Shown here one piece after another: positions 10,037 to 21,955 of a DNA stretch of 64,000 nucleotides; within the stretch, counting starts at the first letter, position 1; every line of letters begins with the position of its first letter. Made by a program: the position numbers and the translations under genes. A model generated the notes under the pieces. The model had not been told where the DNA came from, made no database searches, and saw only the letters and a program-made list of their open reading frames with translations. Origin of the DNA: Trebouxia sp. TZW2008 (lineage: Eukaryota > Chlorophyta > Trebouxiophyceae > Trebouxiales > Trebouxiaceae); contig BDIU01000155.1 in NCBI GenBank assembly GCA_002118135.1, forward strand, positions 310,001-374,000. Reading direction: 5' to 3'.

Positions 10037-13000
10037 ATGCTGCAGGTGCTTCTTCGGCCGTTGCCAGTGAGGGCGTCTTTCCGTATATCAGCTTCCTGTG
10101 TGCACTTGTCCAAACCCTTTCTGCTTGCACCTGCAAACTTCACCATGGATCGCCTGAGGCAGCGAAAGCCTGTTGCTGAAAAAGCTATCACTCGTTCACG
10201 TACTTTCGAAAAGCGGGCGCTGACAGTTCAGAGCACGCCTGTTGTAACTGCTGAACCAGCAACCAAGAAAAGGAAAAGAGCACTCAGCAAGCGCAAAGCA
10301 AAGGGTTTAGATGACAGTGCAAAGGAAGGCAGCACAGCTGCTGCTAGTCAGACAGTGCAAAGTAATAGCTCAGCTGATACCACCTATGATGCTGCACCTG
10401 CAATCTCCCCAGCGCCTTCTGGAGTGCCAACAAGCACTCCAGCTGACATATCAAGGGATCCCAATGTTCTTCATTGCTGGACGAAGCAGAGTATGGCTGA
10501 TGCAGCGACACAATTGGCTCAGAGGGACGCAGGTGCCAGCGGCTCACACCACTGACTGCTCACTGAGCTGCACTATCGCAATCTGTCAGCCCAGTTGGTG
10601 AACCAGTGGCTGCACAGAAACATCTTGTTGCTTTGGCAACAACATGCACATTGCTTTGACTACTCACAAGTTCATCTGCCAAATCTCATGCATGTCAGTG
10701 AATCGTGAGGGCCCGACTATGTTTCCACGGATGTGACTTGCTATAGTCTTGCTCGACATGCGCTCTTTGGCAACTGCAGCTCTGGCGCCTTTCATACATG
10801 AGCATGGGGTGCCAGACAGACTGCTGGCAAAAGGTTTCACAAACATGTTCAACAGCCTTGCACGTAGCATCCTAGGGCAGCAGCTAGCTGTCAAAGCTGC
10901 CAGCGTCATAATAGGGCGCTTCATGGCATTGTGTCAGGTCAGTCTTCAAGTGAACATCACATACTGATCGTCAAGCTCAACACCAGCTGGCTTGGCAAGA
11001 CAGCATCTTGGCAACACACATCTGGCATCTGTGCCTGGATGTATGATCTGTTCTGATGCTCTAGCAGTCTGCAACTCCCTACTGTAGTCTGCAAGCCCTT
11101 GACTGCAGTATGGACACAACTTTGCTGGCTTAGCTCCCTGCAACATACCTGCGTATACAGTGACTTCTGTTTCTCCCAACTGCTTTGGTTATCAAGAATT
11201 CTGTGCTAAATCAAAATGCTCTTGCTCAGACGTGCCACTGCAGTCAGGATACAGTGATTGGTTAATAACTGCACTGTCCTGACATTGAGATGTCCTTGAA
11301 TCTGTTATCCTTACAAGAAGGTACTGTGTGTGGGGAACATGTCTGCTGCGCATGTGAGATAAACGAGTTGATGCTGATGCTGCAGTGCACAGACTATGTC
11401 ACACCAGAAGCTGTGCTCAAGCTGGATCAAGAGCAGCTGCGAGGTGTCGGGCTGTCATATGCAAAGGTAACAACTGTTCTGGCTGCACAGATGCTTCTGA
11501 CTTGCTTCTATGCTTTGGTTCAGGCACCATTCGTGCATTGTGAGGCAGTCTTTTCTCGCAACAGATTATTACATGATGTGGTTTGCACATAGCTTAGCAA
11601 AGTGGTTCACAAACTTTTCCAGCATGAAGACTAGTACGCAAGCAGCAGCAGACTCTTGCAGTCCCATGTGGGCAGCCAATGCATGTTGTGAATTCATACA
11701 TCCTTTCAGCATTCTTGTACTTGTCACATAGCTTTTCATCTGCAGTCAACAAGGCCATGTCTTACAAGTGTGTCATTTCTTCAGCTGGCTTTGCAGGCAA
11801 ACTATGTCTTGGATCTGGCAAGACATTTCCAGTCTGGGCAGCTCAGTGATGCTAAAATTGCTGTCATGGATGATGACACACTGGTGGAGGAGCTCACAAA
11901 AGTCAAAGGCATAGGTGCGTATTCTACTTATCTGAAAATGCATGCTAGTCAGGCTCAAGGCCTTGCTAGGTATGTATCGTGATCAAGGAGCTGTCTTGGA
12001 CCAACCCGGGTAGGTGTGTATTGCTAGCATACTGCGTGAGAGCTGCAATGCAGGCTACTGTATAGATGCATGCATACCAGATTGACGTGCATCAGGACTG
12101 GCCTTGTTTAGGAGTCATCAGCTGCTGAGTGTATACTTTGTCCAATGAAGATATCACTGTGTGCCGCTTGTCACAAAGCAAATGACTGCACACTCAAAAG
12201 CCCCTGTGTCTATACAAACGTCAGGCTTGAGAGCAACATCACAATGTGTTTGCTGTGGCTGCAGGGCAAGCATGCTGCTTGACAGATGCAGGCACAGGCC
12301 CAGCGATGGCTGCTGTACAGCTACACAGCACTGCATGTTGATGCAGTTTTGGTTTGTCTGCATGCCGCACGTTGACATTGTCGCACACGTCGCTCAAATG
12401 AACGGGTGTCTCTTTGTTCAGAGGGCTCTTCTGTATGCCTGTTACACTTTGACATTGTTGCATATGCAAAGACTGCAATGAGCGTTTCTTTGTGTTCAGG
12501 GCGGTGGACAGTGGACATGTTTGCGATGTTCCACCTGGGCAGGCCTGATGTGTTTCCTCTGGGTGACTTGGCCGTCAGGAAGGGCCTTCAGGAGCTGTAT
12601 AAGCTCAAGGTAAAGCTCACTGCCTTCAACATCATAGTGTGTGATCAAGTCGAAACAACAATGGACAATCTGTTTTCAAGCCAAGTCAAGCAGAATCAAC
12701 ATCAATCGGGCCTGCAATCAGGCCCTCAAGTTGCAGCAGCTGCTGCATGTCACGGCCGCCTATGCCTATCAGAGCAGTGGCATATTCTCCTCATAGTCCA
12801 CAACTTTGCAATGATCATCAGGGCATGACAGCATCTGCAACACAACTTGCATCTAAGCTGGTGCATATGCCGAACAAGTCTGCACAGGATACAGAAATGG
12901 ATTTGGTCAGCATGTGTCAGTGTTGCAGTGTGGCCACAATGAGCTGCTTTCTGTGCATGCTGCCTGCAGGTCTGTCTATGTCCAAATCTGAGTTGGTGTG

Positions 13001-13278
13001 CAGACAGCCGAGCAATTCTCGCTGTGGCGTGTATAGAACTCAAAATATCTGCTCTTGACAATCTCTGACGTCGATGATGTACACACATTGAGAAGGTCTC
13101 TTCCTTGCAGGGCAAACCTACAGTTGCTGAGATGGATGTGATAGGAGATGTTTGGCGACCATACCGTTCCTTGGGGTGTTACTACATGTGGCGTGTACCA
13201 ACCAGCACCCAAAAGTCAATCAAGAAGAAGAGTGTCAGCACAGCTGCAGCGACTGCAGATGTCACACCTGCTATTTGA
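10037..13278 (+). CDS. DNA-3-methyladenine glycosylase, AlkA/MAG type
   Basis: Base-excision-repair glycosylase of the HhH-GPD superfamily that removes alkylated purines. Exons 10037-10532, 10780-10937, 11386-11466, 11797-11914, 12500-12609 and 13111-13278 join in phase to about 376 residues. Landmarks are '[18 protein letters not shown]', '[18 protein letters not shown]' (across a junction), the helix-hairpin-helix '[12 protein letters not shown]', and 'LGDLAVRKG', whose Asp occupies the place of the catalytic Asp in this family. '[14 protein letters not shown]' is the usual C-terminal block. The first 36 residues are rich in Arg, Ser and hydrophobics and could be an organelle presequence. 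A second ATG at 10145 begins 'MDRLRQRKP' followed by a Lys/Arg-rich nuclear-signal-like stretch ('[15 protein letters not shown]'), so two isoforms are possible. The tail is Lys/Ser/Ala-rich. Confidence 0.92.
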
Positions 13279-14351
13279 GGCTGTAAGCTGTGTCGCATGA
13301 CTTGACTGGCCAGGGACAAATGGACACACACACCATCAAGCAGGGACGTGCTCATGTGTTTGCATGAGAAGCATGCAAGATGATCAGCAACAGCTTAGCA
13401 AGGCAATAAGTGCTGCGGCTGTGTCACGATCAACTGGTGACAATGATTGTCAAGACAGCCATTGAGAAGTTGTGTGGAGTGTCCAAATCTTCACGCTGAC
13501 AGAAGTAGGGCGGCGCCAGGAGTCAAAATCCCAAAGTAGTTGGTTGGCCTAATACAAGGGCAAAAATTATGACATAGCCAGCAACGCTGCATTGGATGGG
13601 GTGATTCAGCTGGGCTTAGCTTTTTGTGTTGCAGTGCCAGAATTAATTCATAGTCAAGGAATCTTTGAGCTCAAGTCTATATTTGATATATTTAGTTTCT
13701 GGGACACATGACCCCGATTCGTCACTGATTACTGATACGTAGTGATTTCTGGCATGCACATCAGCAGATGTCGAATGATGCGTGTAGCTGCTTGACGCAG
13801 CTTCAGGTCAGACACCCAATGTGGTGTCAGCACTGCAGGGGCTGCAGTTGTCAGATTGCACTGCCAATACGCAAACGCTTGCAAGCGTTGCAAGCCAATT
13901 GGGCAGTCCTCTGAAGTCAGCAGGAGCCGGTTCTTGTGTGGCGCTCTTCAGGTACTAAACTGGTCGCGACATGGAATGTGCTGCCTGTTGTGATTGCTCT
14001 TGACCGACAGCAGCAAAGCACACCCCACAACAATCTCAGCTGCACTCAGCCTCAGATCCACTCAGCCCGCAAATGCAGTCACAAAGGACACAAATCGGAG
14101 GAGCAAAAGCAGGCCTGTGAGTCCTTAGTCATGACCAATCTCCTTAAAACGAGTTGCGAAGTTAGACTCGCGGCATCATGGCTGACATTGTTGACGTCAA
14201 CCTCGATTCTTTGTCAGCTCGTTCTCAGAAGTGACAGAACAAAGGCACAAGCAAGACGTGATCTCGAATGGCTAGTCTTACCTTGTGGACGGCGTAACGC
14301 TAGACGTGCCTGCGGGCATGCGCTCGACTGTCAGCGAGCATCTCATCAAAG
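13279..14351. other. Intergenic, no recognisable gene
   Basis: About 1.07 kb between the glycosylase stop and the transporter start. 'TGTAA', the polyadenylation signal usual in green algae, occurs just after the stop (near 13284), but it is too common a pentamer to assign. A long open frame at 13936-14403 overlaps the first transporter exon in another frame and has no coding character. I see no gene. Confidence 0.5.
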
Positions 14352-17300
14352 ATGGCTGCGGACATGTCTCACACCGAATGGATCGTTGTTGTCACCTGCA
14401 TAGCGGCTGTCATACGCTGCTTTGTATACGGTAAGTAACCGTCTGTCAGTCCTGTTGGGGCAAATCACCTGCGAGCCGTACACTTTCTGCCCTGTCCCTC
14501 TTCCGCATGCCAATGGCAGACGTGCTTATTGCGTGTCTCAGGAGCAAACATGCCGGTCAACTGTTGGGGACCATGTGTTGGTGCAAAGGCTGTCAGCTAT
14601 AAGACAGCTGTGATACTTGGTATAATTGGTCAGAGTGTTGGAATGGTTGCCTTTGGACCTGAGACATACAGCGCATATGGGCAGTTCCTTGATGCCCGGA
14701 CACAGATCTCGCTTCATCCATTGCTGACCATGTATGCTATGATGTGGGTCATCATCATACCAGTCATATGGCATATTCTGGCTATTTGGCAGAAGATGCT
14801 TCTGCCAGTTTACCTAGGCACAGGTACCGCAATGACCTATATCACTGAGAATCTGCATTTTCAGCAGAGAATTGCTTTGTGGTCAAAACTGCTGCTCGTG
14901 TTGAATGTGGCAGATCACTTTTGCGACATGGCTTACATGCACATCTATCTGCAACAGTGGCCAGCACTGATGGTTATGCTGCTGTACTTTTCTATGTCAG
15001 ACCATGTTTCTTACACGCCTCATATGCATATGCGTATGCAGCCAGCACTTATGATGCTACTGCCTTGATCCACTGTGCTTCGTTCTGCCCTGTCCTTCTG
15101 CCAAGCCTCACATGCACATCTGTGTGCTGTTTGATGCGTGCATTTCTGATGGTGCTGCTGTACCTGACTCTTGCACACCATGAATGTGACTTATTTACAT
15201 GTAAGCTACTTAAATGCAGTGTGTGCTGCAGTGGTCAGTACAGTAGGGGCGAGCTTAGTCTTTCCAGCAGTTGATGCACGCACTTTGGCTCAATTTTGCA
15301 CTTCATGGGGAGCAGTCACTGCTGTATGATTGTTGGCCCTGCCTCTGCCAAGTCATGTTTCCTCAACGCCTCACATGCAATGTGTGCTGCAGTGGCTAGC
15401 ACAGTAGGGACAGGCCTATATTTCCAGGGGCTCATGCACTCAACTTTGGGCACTTTGGCTCAATCTCACACTTCACTGGGTTGAGGACAGCCATTGCTGT
15501 GTGGCTGTGGGCCCATCCTGTGACAGATTGTGTATCTTGCATGCCTTACATGCAGCGTGTGATGTAGTGGCCAGCACAGTAGGGGCAGGTCTAGTGTTTT
15601 CAGGAGCAGATGCACTCAACCCTGGGCACTTTGGCTCAATCTCACACTTCACTGGGCTGAGGACAGCCATTGCCGTATGGCTGTCGGCCCCGCCTTTGAC
15701 AAGGCATGGTTTTTACATGCCTTACATGCAGTGTGTGCTGCAGTGGCCAGCACAGTGGGGGCAGGATTGGTATTTCCAGGAGCAAATGCACTCAACTTTG
15801 GGCACTTTGGCCCAATCTCACACTTCACTGGACTAGGGACAGTCATCGCTGTATGGCTATTGGCGCCTCCATTGACCATGTGCACCTTGGCGGTCTTCTT
15901 CGTGGGTTTCAGAAGCTTCATCTTCCGAGGAGAAGATGCATTTCACAAAGTCATGTGGGTAGGCTTGCTGCTCATACACATTCATGAATACGCACTTACT
16001 GTCATAGGTTGCCAACATGAAGTCAAACAGACACTGTCAAAGTACAAATCTCTTTGAACATACTAGTCTTTTTCATGTCACAGCAAAGTCTGCTGATCTA
16101 TAGCATTGTGGGGTCACACTCTGCTGCACACGCAGTACTATGTGTACAGTGCATGTCAATGCATGGGGAGACGTGCACTCCATCCTTTGTGAACTGGCAG
16201 CCTCATGTTTTGATTGCGTTGACTGAAGCCCGCATGACCTGAGCTGCAGTCTCTTGACCTTGAGCATGCTGATGCTGAGCAATGCGACAAACACAGCATT
16301 GCTCAGAATTTGTCGTTTACTGCCACTTGGATGGCCACGTGGTTTGCTACGCTGCTGATGCGTATCATTGGATCCCCCCATGTTGTTGCTCAAATTGCTG
16401 ATGCTGAGCTGAAGTAGTCAAGATGCTTTTGCCAGTTGCTGCCATGGGTGGCCTCGTGGTCCACATTGCTGCTGATGAATGCCGTCAGATCCCCAAATCT
16501 TGGTGCTTTGGTTGCTGATGCTGAGCTTGAGCAATCAGTTGTTTGCCTGCAAAATTTGCCAATTAGTGCCACTTGGATGGCCCCATGGTCCACAATGCTG
16601 CTGATGAATGTTGTCAGATGTCCAAGTCTTGGCACTTGGGTTGCTGATGTTGAGCTTGTGCAATCAGGTGTTTGCCTGCAGAGTTTGCCAGTCAATGCCA
16701 ACCTGATGGTCCTGTGATTTGCACCACTGTTTGATCTGGGCTGCAGCTCCTTGCCCTGTGTTTTGGTGATCCTGAGCTCATGTGCTTCTGTGCAGCATTT
16801 GCCCATCGTTGCAAATTGGATGGCCCTGTGGTCCACAGACCTGCTGATGTATGCCGTTGGGTCCCCAAATGGCACAACTTGGTTTGAGACAACCCCTCAA
16901 GGCGCATTCATTATTTCAATTGCAATCGGCACAGCAGCCAACATCCTGACGTGCTTTGCGGTGAAGTACGTGTCCAACCACCTGAGGAAGCAAGTGGCGG
17001 CGCCTGTTATCTACAAGAAGATGAGCTTGCTGGGTTTGGTAAACCTCAGAACCCCCTCCCTCCCCCCGACAACCACACTCTCCCCCTGACACCCCCCCCC
17101 TCCCCCCTGACACCCCCCCCCTCTCCCCCCCATGCCCCCCCCCCTCCCCTCCTGCCACTTATTTTGGGTGGCAGCTTTCAGTACCGTGGTTGCAGTTGTT
17201 GTTTAGCAGCCAGCATCCTGATATGCATAGCGGTGAAGTACGTGTCCAATCACCTGAGGAAGCAAGTGGCGGTGCCTATTGTCTGTCGGCATATGAGCTT

Positions 17301-19108
17301 GCTGGGCTTGGTAAGCTTGAAACCCCACTCGCCCTAACGATCACCCTCTCCCCCTGAATCAACCCCCCCCCCCCCCTCCCCCCCCCCCCCCNNCCCCCCC
17401 CTTTTCACACACCCTGGCACATAGCTCCCCCTCCCATCCTGCCCTTTCAGATTGGGTGGCGGCTTTCGTCACCATGGCTGCGATCGGTGTTCAGCAGCCA
17501 ACCTGCTGATGTGCTTGGCGGTGAGGAACACGTCCAATCACCTGAGGAAGCAATTGGCAGCACCTGTTGTCTGGGATTGGTAAGCTTTAGACCCCCAGCC
17601 CTAAACCCCATCACGACCCTGCTACCCCCACTTGTCCTTCTGATACCCTTGCTCTTTCGTGGGCGGCAGCTTGTTTAACAATGGAGTGCAACCCTATTCT
17701 AGTGTGAAGACTGTGCTACCTTTGCATACAGCGTCACCATTGTCATTGTGAGGTTTGTAGCCAGGTGGGAGAACTGCATTTTCTGTGCATGTGACATAAT
17801 TGTCAACACAGCAAGGTCAATATTCACCATGAGCGCCACCAGGTAAACAGGCAAATGCGTAACAATGTTGCTGTAGTGCAATGAGCCTGTTTGTACCTAT
17901 GACCACCTGCACACCACAGTCAAGCAATCAGCGCACATCCTTGCACAAATGAAGAATACAATGCATCACTGGTTGCAAACTGCGTGATTGCAAGAGGTGC
18001 CATCATGCCCTCAATTGAGTTCTGAATCTGGGCAGCCTGCAGGAACTTCTCCTGCAACTCGTGTTCTTTCTCTTGCCAATGTGCACAATGCCTGCAAGAG
18101 CAGCTGTCCAACAAAGGTGTCAACAACCATAACAATCAACGTCATGACCACCAGCGTCAGTTGCACGTTTGCTAGTGAGGGTCCTTAATCCTGCAAGATG
18201 CATAGAGCAGCTGTCCAACAAAAATGTCAACAACCGTAACAATCAGCGTCATGACCACCAGCGTCAGTTGCATGTTTGATAGTGCGGGTCCTCAACCCTG
18301 CAAGATACATAGAGCAGCTGTACAACAAAGATGTCAACAATGTTAACAATCATCATCATAATCACCAGCATCAGTTGCATACTTGATAGTGAAGGTCTTT
18401 ACTCCTGCAAGATGCATACAGAAGCAGTGAACGATCTGCAAACTTCACATCAACATTGTATCAACCATGTATGAGTACTGGGCAGGATGATGATACAGTC
18501 AATCAATCAATATACATTTACTGTCATGGGCACCCAGCAGGGGGTCATATAGACAATGTCAGTCAATACTAATCTAATGCATGTGACAGCCACAGTGAAG
18601 GAGCTGGCAGCAGTGCATGTGTCTCAAGATATGAAAGGCACATTGCGGCACCTGTCAACATTCTCAACATCAATGATAGATTGCCAAAACGCTGAACCAG
18701 CAGCAGAACGTGAATTGGCAGAAACACTTAGACGTGAAGGGCAGATTCCAGCGCCTGTGCACATTATCAGTGTTGATCACAGTGCACATTACTGCACCAT
18801 TGAAAGCAATGCAAGTACGAAATATCTTTTGTCCACAATGTGCAGGATGATGATACTGTGAATGAGCTGGCAGCAGTGGACGTGTCCAAAGACATGAAGG
18901 GCCGAATGCAGCGCCTATACAACCGCTGCTTCACTGTGGATCTGCTCACGCCAATTGCGTCAAGCGATGCCTTGCTGGGCATACACTCTACAGCTGAGGA
19001 CTACAGAGCTCCGGCTGAGGAGACTGCATTTATACCTTCTCAGGTGACTTTCCATTCCTCATATGCAAAAGACATGTATAAGAACCAACACTTTAGCCCA
19101 TTGATTGA

Positions 19109-19141
<33 letters not shown>

Positions 19142-21226
19142 GGGTCGGTCGGTTCGTTGGTCGGTCGGTCGGACTGGTCGTTCATTGATTGACTGACTGC
19201 ATGACTGACTGATGGGAGAATCAGGTGCACCGTTACAGCACCAACAAGCGCTCATCCTCGGCGCAGGAAGTTGCATGCTTCATGCTGACAGCTGGCACAG
19301 ATGAATTTGGCGCATTCGCTAGCTTCTGCATGCAGCTAGGGTTCTGCTTCATGCTGTGAAGCAGGAGCGCTATGGAGCGCCAACAACAATTATGTCATGG
19401 CTACCGATGCAGCCCAAAGCACTGCAGTTCAGCTAATATGATTGCATTCACAACTTGCTGATCAATCTTCTGTGCAGGTAGTCTTCTGCTTCATGCTGTC
19501 TGTCACTTGGGGCGCCAACAACAGCCACACAGCGCCTCTCATCTTCCAGATGGTCAAGGCCATCCATAGCACCGGAACTGTGCCAACCTCAGTCAACTTG
19601 GGGATTGCGTGGCGCTGTGCTAGTGCTATAGGGATGGCCATTGGCACCCTGCTGTGGGGTTCAAGACTGACGCCCGTGACAGGTCTGCCCCTTGGACTGG
19701 TCCCCCCCCCCGCCCCTCCTGCGCCTGTTCTAAGACGCATGACGGCTGTGCCGATATACTCATACTGACTGCATATCAAGTCAATCTGGGGATTGCATGG
19801 TGGTGTGCTAGTGCTGTAGGGGCAGCCATTGGCACCCTGCTGTGGGGCTCAAGGCTGACGCCCGTGACAGGTCTGTCCTTGTCATGCTCATGGCAGCCTC
19901 TCTTGCTAGTACTGACAAGCTCATACTGACTGCATTGTCATCCTCATGTCTGACATGCGCCTTGCATTGTATCATCCACGCAGTGGGTCTGAGCTAACTT
20001 CCAGCCTAGCAGTCACATGGGTGTGGGGAGGTTGCGTAACAGCGTCAGCAGTGCCACTGTTGATAGGTCTAAAGCCATACGTGATGCAATGCACAGGATG
20101 TGACCAGCATTATCAATTGTTTTGGCAGGATGCTTGAAAACATTGACAGATGGTGCATTGTGGCCCCTTACATCAGCAGCAAATAGTGTACCATGCATGC
20201 CATTGACATAATGAACATGCAACTGCAGCTGTGAAGATAGCCAAGCTGACGCCCTTCCGCAGCAATGCCTTGATAGGATTCTCAACCCAGATCATTGCAC
20301 TGCTGGGCATCATACAGCTGAAGGGAGGAGTCATTACGTACTGCATTGTAAGTCTTGACAGTCGGCTTGCTCTTGCATTGATTGACGTGAGACATTGCAG
20401 CAGTCATCAGGCTGTTTGTTATGAAGCATTGTGCACTGCTGTACATGCATAAAGGTGTACTCTCTTTCTAGACAGATCTCTAGACAGTCGCTTGGTGACT
20501 ATACGTACCTAGGAAGGCCTTTGAGGCCAACTAGCATGCGTTACTATGTATGTACTCTCTTGATGTGACTGACCTGTGACATTGCAGCAGTCGCCAGGCT
20601 GTTTGTTGTCAAGCATTGTGCATTACTGTGCATATGTGAAGGTGTGCTCTCTTGATGAGATCTGTCCTTCTGCACAGTTCTTGAGTGCCTGCCTGCAGAA
20701 ATTGCCTGAGTTGGCATGCAAGAGACAGCTTATTGCTGATTAGCAATCACGATCAGCTGCTATCAGATTGTTGTCAACACTGCCATAAGCATCTGTCCTT
20801 AACCCTGAGAGCGTGGCATCAATGAATTCTTGAGCTCAGATTGCAAGGCAAATGTCTTTACCACTGACTGAGAACACCATGAATTGGTCTTCATTGTTCA
20901 ACAGCTGAGCAAGTGTCCTGTTCCAAAGTAACAATTATCGGTGCCTGCTATGCAGTTATCGTCAGTGATTGCGATTGGCTTAGTTGAGGGCACCTCACAT
21001 GTCAACTGGCGGGTGGTGTATGCTACTATGCTGTGGTGGGTAATTGGCTTCTTCTCGGTGCTTGCTGTCACCTGCGCATGTGTTGCTCAAGGTGAGCCTT
21101 TTGCATCTTCACTGTGTGCTGTTGCAAGCTTCCTTCTTTCTTGCTTACTGTCTTTCTTTCTCTCTTTGTTTCTTTCTTTTTCTCTTTCCCTCTTTCTCTT
21201 TTTCTTTCGCTCTGTCTGTCAGTCCC

Positions 21227-21289
<63 letters not shown>

Positions 21290-21955
21290 CCTGTTCACCA
21301 GCAACAGTGCTGTTTGCAGTGCTGCATATGCATCTGGAACATCATGCTGTGCAGCTGAGTGACTTCATGCACTGCACTTGACACAACTTCCAATTTTCGG
21401 TGACAGAACTGGGTCAACAAGCTGCTGTGTGCCACATGAGTAGCAGGCATTACCCTCCCTATTCTTACCCCATTAGATTCACTCATTTGGCTGTATGTTT
21501 GGATACTGTGGCAGAGCATGCGTCCTTGCAGTGCTCTGCTTGCTCATCTCTTGGCTGACAGTTTCACAGCTCAATGTCACTGGCACACAGGCGCAATGAG
21601 TTTCATGATGCATCTTGCTAGCATGCTCTCTTGCCCGCTTTGCCAGTCCTACCACCATCAAGCATGTTGTACTGCTGTTGCACCTTTACGTGATGTTCAA
21701 CTGTTGGCTTGCTACTGCAGGAGTATATGCGCCCACACTGCTTCCTCAAGGTCTTGCGACCTGAATGGTCAGGCTGCTGCTGATTTGCTGAGGTATGTGC
21801 CCATCTTCTAATTTTTGACAGGAGCAACGGCCATTGGCAGTGTCTTCAGTCAAGATGCACAACACGAGTACCTTGAAAACACAACAGCCATTGCATTGTA
21901 TTGCTTCATGATGCTACTAGTTGCATTGAAGCGTACTGCCTTTCTGGCAAGCTGA
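14352..21955 (+). CDS. PiT/PHO4-type phosphate transporter, divergent
   Basis: Ten exons with matching phases give about 551 residues: 14352-14430, 14542-14823, 15744-15958, 16796-17038, 18846-19043, 19225-19269 (donor uncertain), 19478-19682, 20229-20347, 20956-21091 and 21822-21955. The layout is that of inorganic-phosphate permeases: an N-terminal half with 'VYGANMPVNCWGPCVGAKAV' and 'GLGTVIAVWLLAPPLT', a hydrophilic middle (exons 4-6), then a second half with 'SVTWGANNSHTAPLIF', 'IAKLTPFRSNALIG' and 'VEGTSHVNWRVVYATMLWW'. Both copies of the family signature, usually GANDVANA, are altered: the Asp after GAN is Met in the first and Asn in the second. Transport activity is therefore uncertain. 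The gene is 7.6 kb for 1.65 kb of coding sequence because introns are filled with ghosts of exons 3, 4, 5 and 7. The exact first base may be off by one. Confidence 0.85.
15221..15743 (+). repeat. Three ghost copies of transporter exon 3
   Basis: The acceptor-plus-exon motif 'gtgtgctgcagtgg' recurs at 15221, 15382, 15557 and 15733 (spacing 161, 175 and 176). The fourth is the real exon because its frame runs through to a proper donor and its phase matches exon 2. The earlier copies keep a variant of 'ASTVGAGLVF' and 'HFTGL..AIAVWL' but not the 3' half of the exon. Confidence 0.9.
16300..16795 (+). repeat. Four ghost copies of the 5' half of transporter exon 4
   Basis: Segments beginning 'tttgcc' or 'tttgtc' followed by 'ggatggcc..tggtccac..gctgctgatg' start near 16309, 16428, 16555 and 16684. 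The real exon 4 copy is at 16798 (spacing 119, 127, 129 and 114). They encode decayed forms of 'ANWMALWSTDLLMYAVG'. Each copy is followed by a 'ttgctgatgctgagct' spacer, which is intron sequence duplicated along with the exon edge. Confidence 0.88.
17075..17403 (+). repeat. Poly-C tracts with two unresolved bases
   Basis: Long runs of C interrupted by T or A occupy 17083-17152 and 17363-17401, inside intron 4. Two bases at about 17392-17393 are 'nn', which points to a length-uncertain assembly across the C run. The tracts follow the donor of exon 4 and of its 3' ghost copies, so the C-rich intron start was duplicated with the exon edge. Confidence 0.85.
17204..17590 (+). repeat. Two ghost copies of the 3' half of transporter exon 4
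   Basis: The stretch starting 'cagcagccaacatcctg' at 16932 in the real exon recurs at 17204 and 17492 (spacing 272 and 288). Each copy keeps 'YVSNHLRKQ' or a close variant and a GTAAGC-type donor ('ttggtaagc'). The second copy keeps an open frame to the donor. The third has a deletion within the exon part. Confidence 0.88.
17690..18420 (-). other. Candidate antisense coding segments inside transporter intron 4
   Basis: On the minus strand three segments look coding: a hydrophobic helix 'VQLTLVVMTLIVMVVDTF' near 18180-18110, followed after an acceptor by 'EKEHELQEKFLQAAQIQNS' (18070-18010), and 'VYLVALMVNIDLAVLTIM' (17850-17790) between a good acceptor and donor. The helix segment is itself repeated in decayed form at about 18205-18300 and 18310-18410 (unit about 105-110). 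Splice phases do not all agree, and the plus strand is also open at 17720-17850, so a nested gene is possible but unproven. Confidence 0.3.
18480..18665 (+). repeat. Ghost copies of transporter exon 5
   Basis: The real exon starts at 18846 with 'gatgatgatactgtgaatg' and 'gagctggcagcagtg'. A copy of its first bases lies at 18482 and a longer copy ('gtgaaggagctggcagcagtg') at 18596, about 262 bases upstream of the matching real site. The copy diverges after about 60 bases. Confidence 0.8.
19100..19200 (+). repeat. TTGC/GGTC microsatellite
   Basis: A pure run of the tetramer 'ttgc' at about 19112-19140 passes into 'ggtcggtcggt' and 'ttgattgactgactgactg' steps. It lies in the intron between exons 5 and 6 of the transporter. 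Confidence 0.9.
19780..19880 (+). repeat. Ghost copy of transporter exon 7
   Basis: 'gtcaacttggggattgcg' in the real exon at 19592 is repeated with few changes at 19780 (spacing 188) up to and including the donor 'gtgacaggtctg'. The copy keeps an open frame ('ASAVGAAIGTLLWGSRL') and the donor but lacks the 5' half of the exon and a convincing acceptor. Confidence 0.88.
20391..20670 (+). repeat. Tandem duplication of intron sequence
   Basis: 'gacattgcagcagtc.tcaggctgtttgtt' at 20391 recurs at 20578 (spacing 187), with the following 'gcattgtgca.t.ctgt.cat' and 'ggtgt.ctctct' also shared. No exon part is evident; this is a purely intronic unit between transporter exons 8 and 9. Confidence 0.8.
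21130..21292 (+). repeat. Pyrimidine tract and CTTG microsatellite
   Basis: A 90-base run of C/T ('ctttctttctctctttg' type) leads into about sixteen copies of 'cttg' (21226-21289). It sits 40 bases after the donor of transporter exon 9 and makes long spurious open frames on both strands. Confidence 0.92.

Noticed and set aside
13936..14403. 155-residue plus-strand open frame before the transporter
   Set aside because: It overlaps the first transporter exon in a different frame and has unremarkable composition.
21092..21381. Long plus-strand frame continuing from transporter exon 9 through the CTTG tract
   Set aside because: A sound donor at 21091 matches the phase of the next exon, and the extension is only pyrimidine tract and microsatellite.
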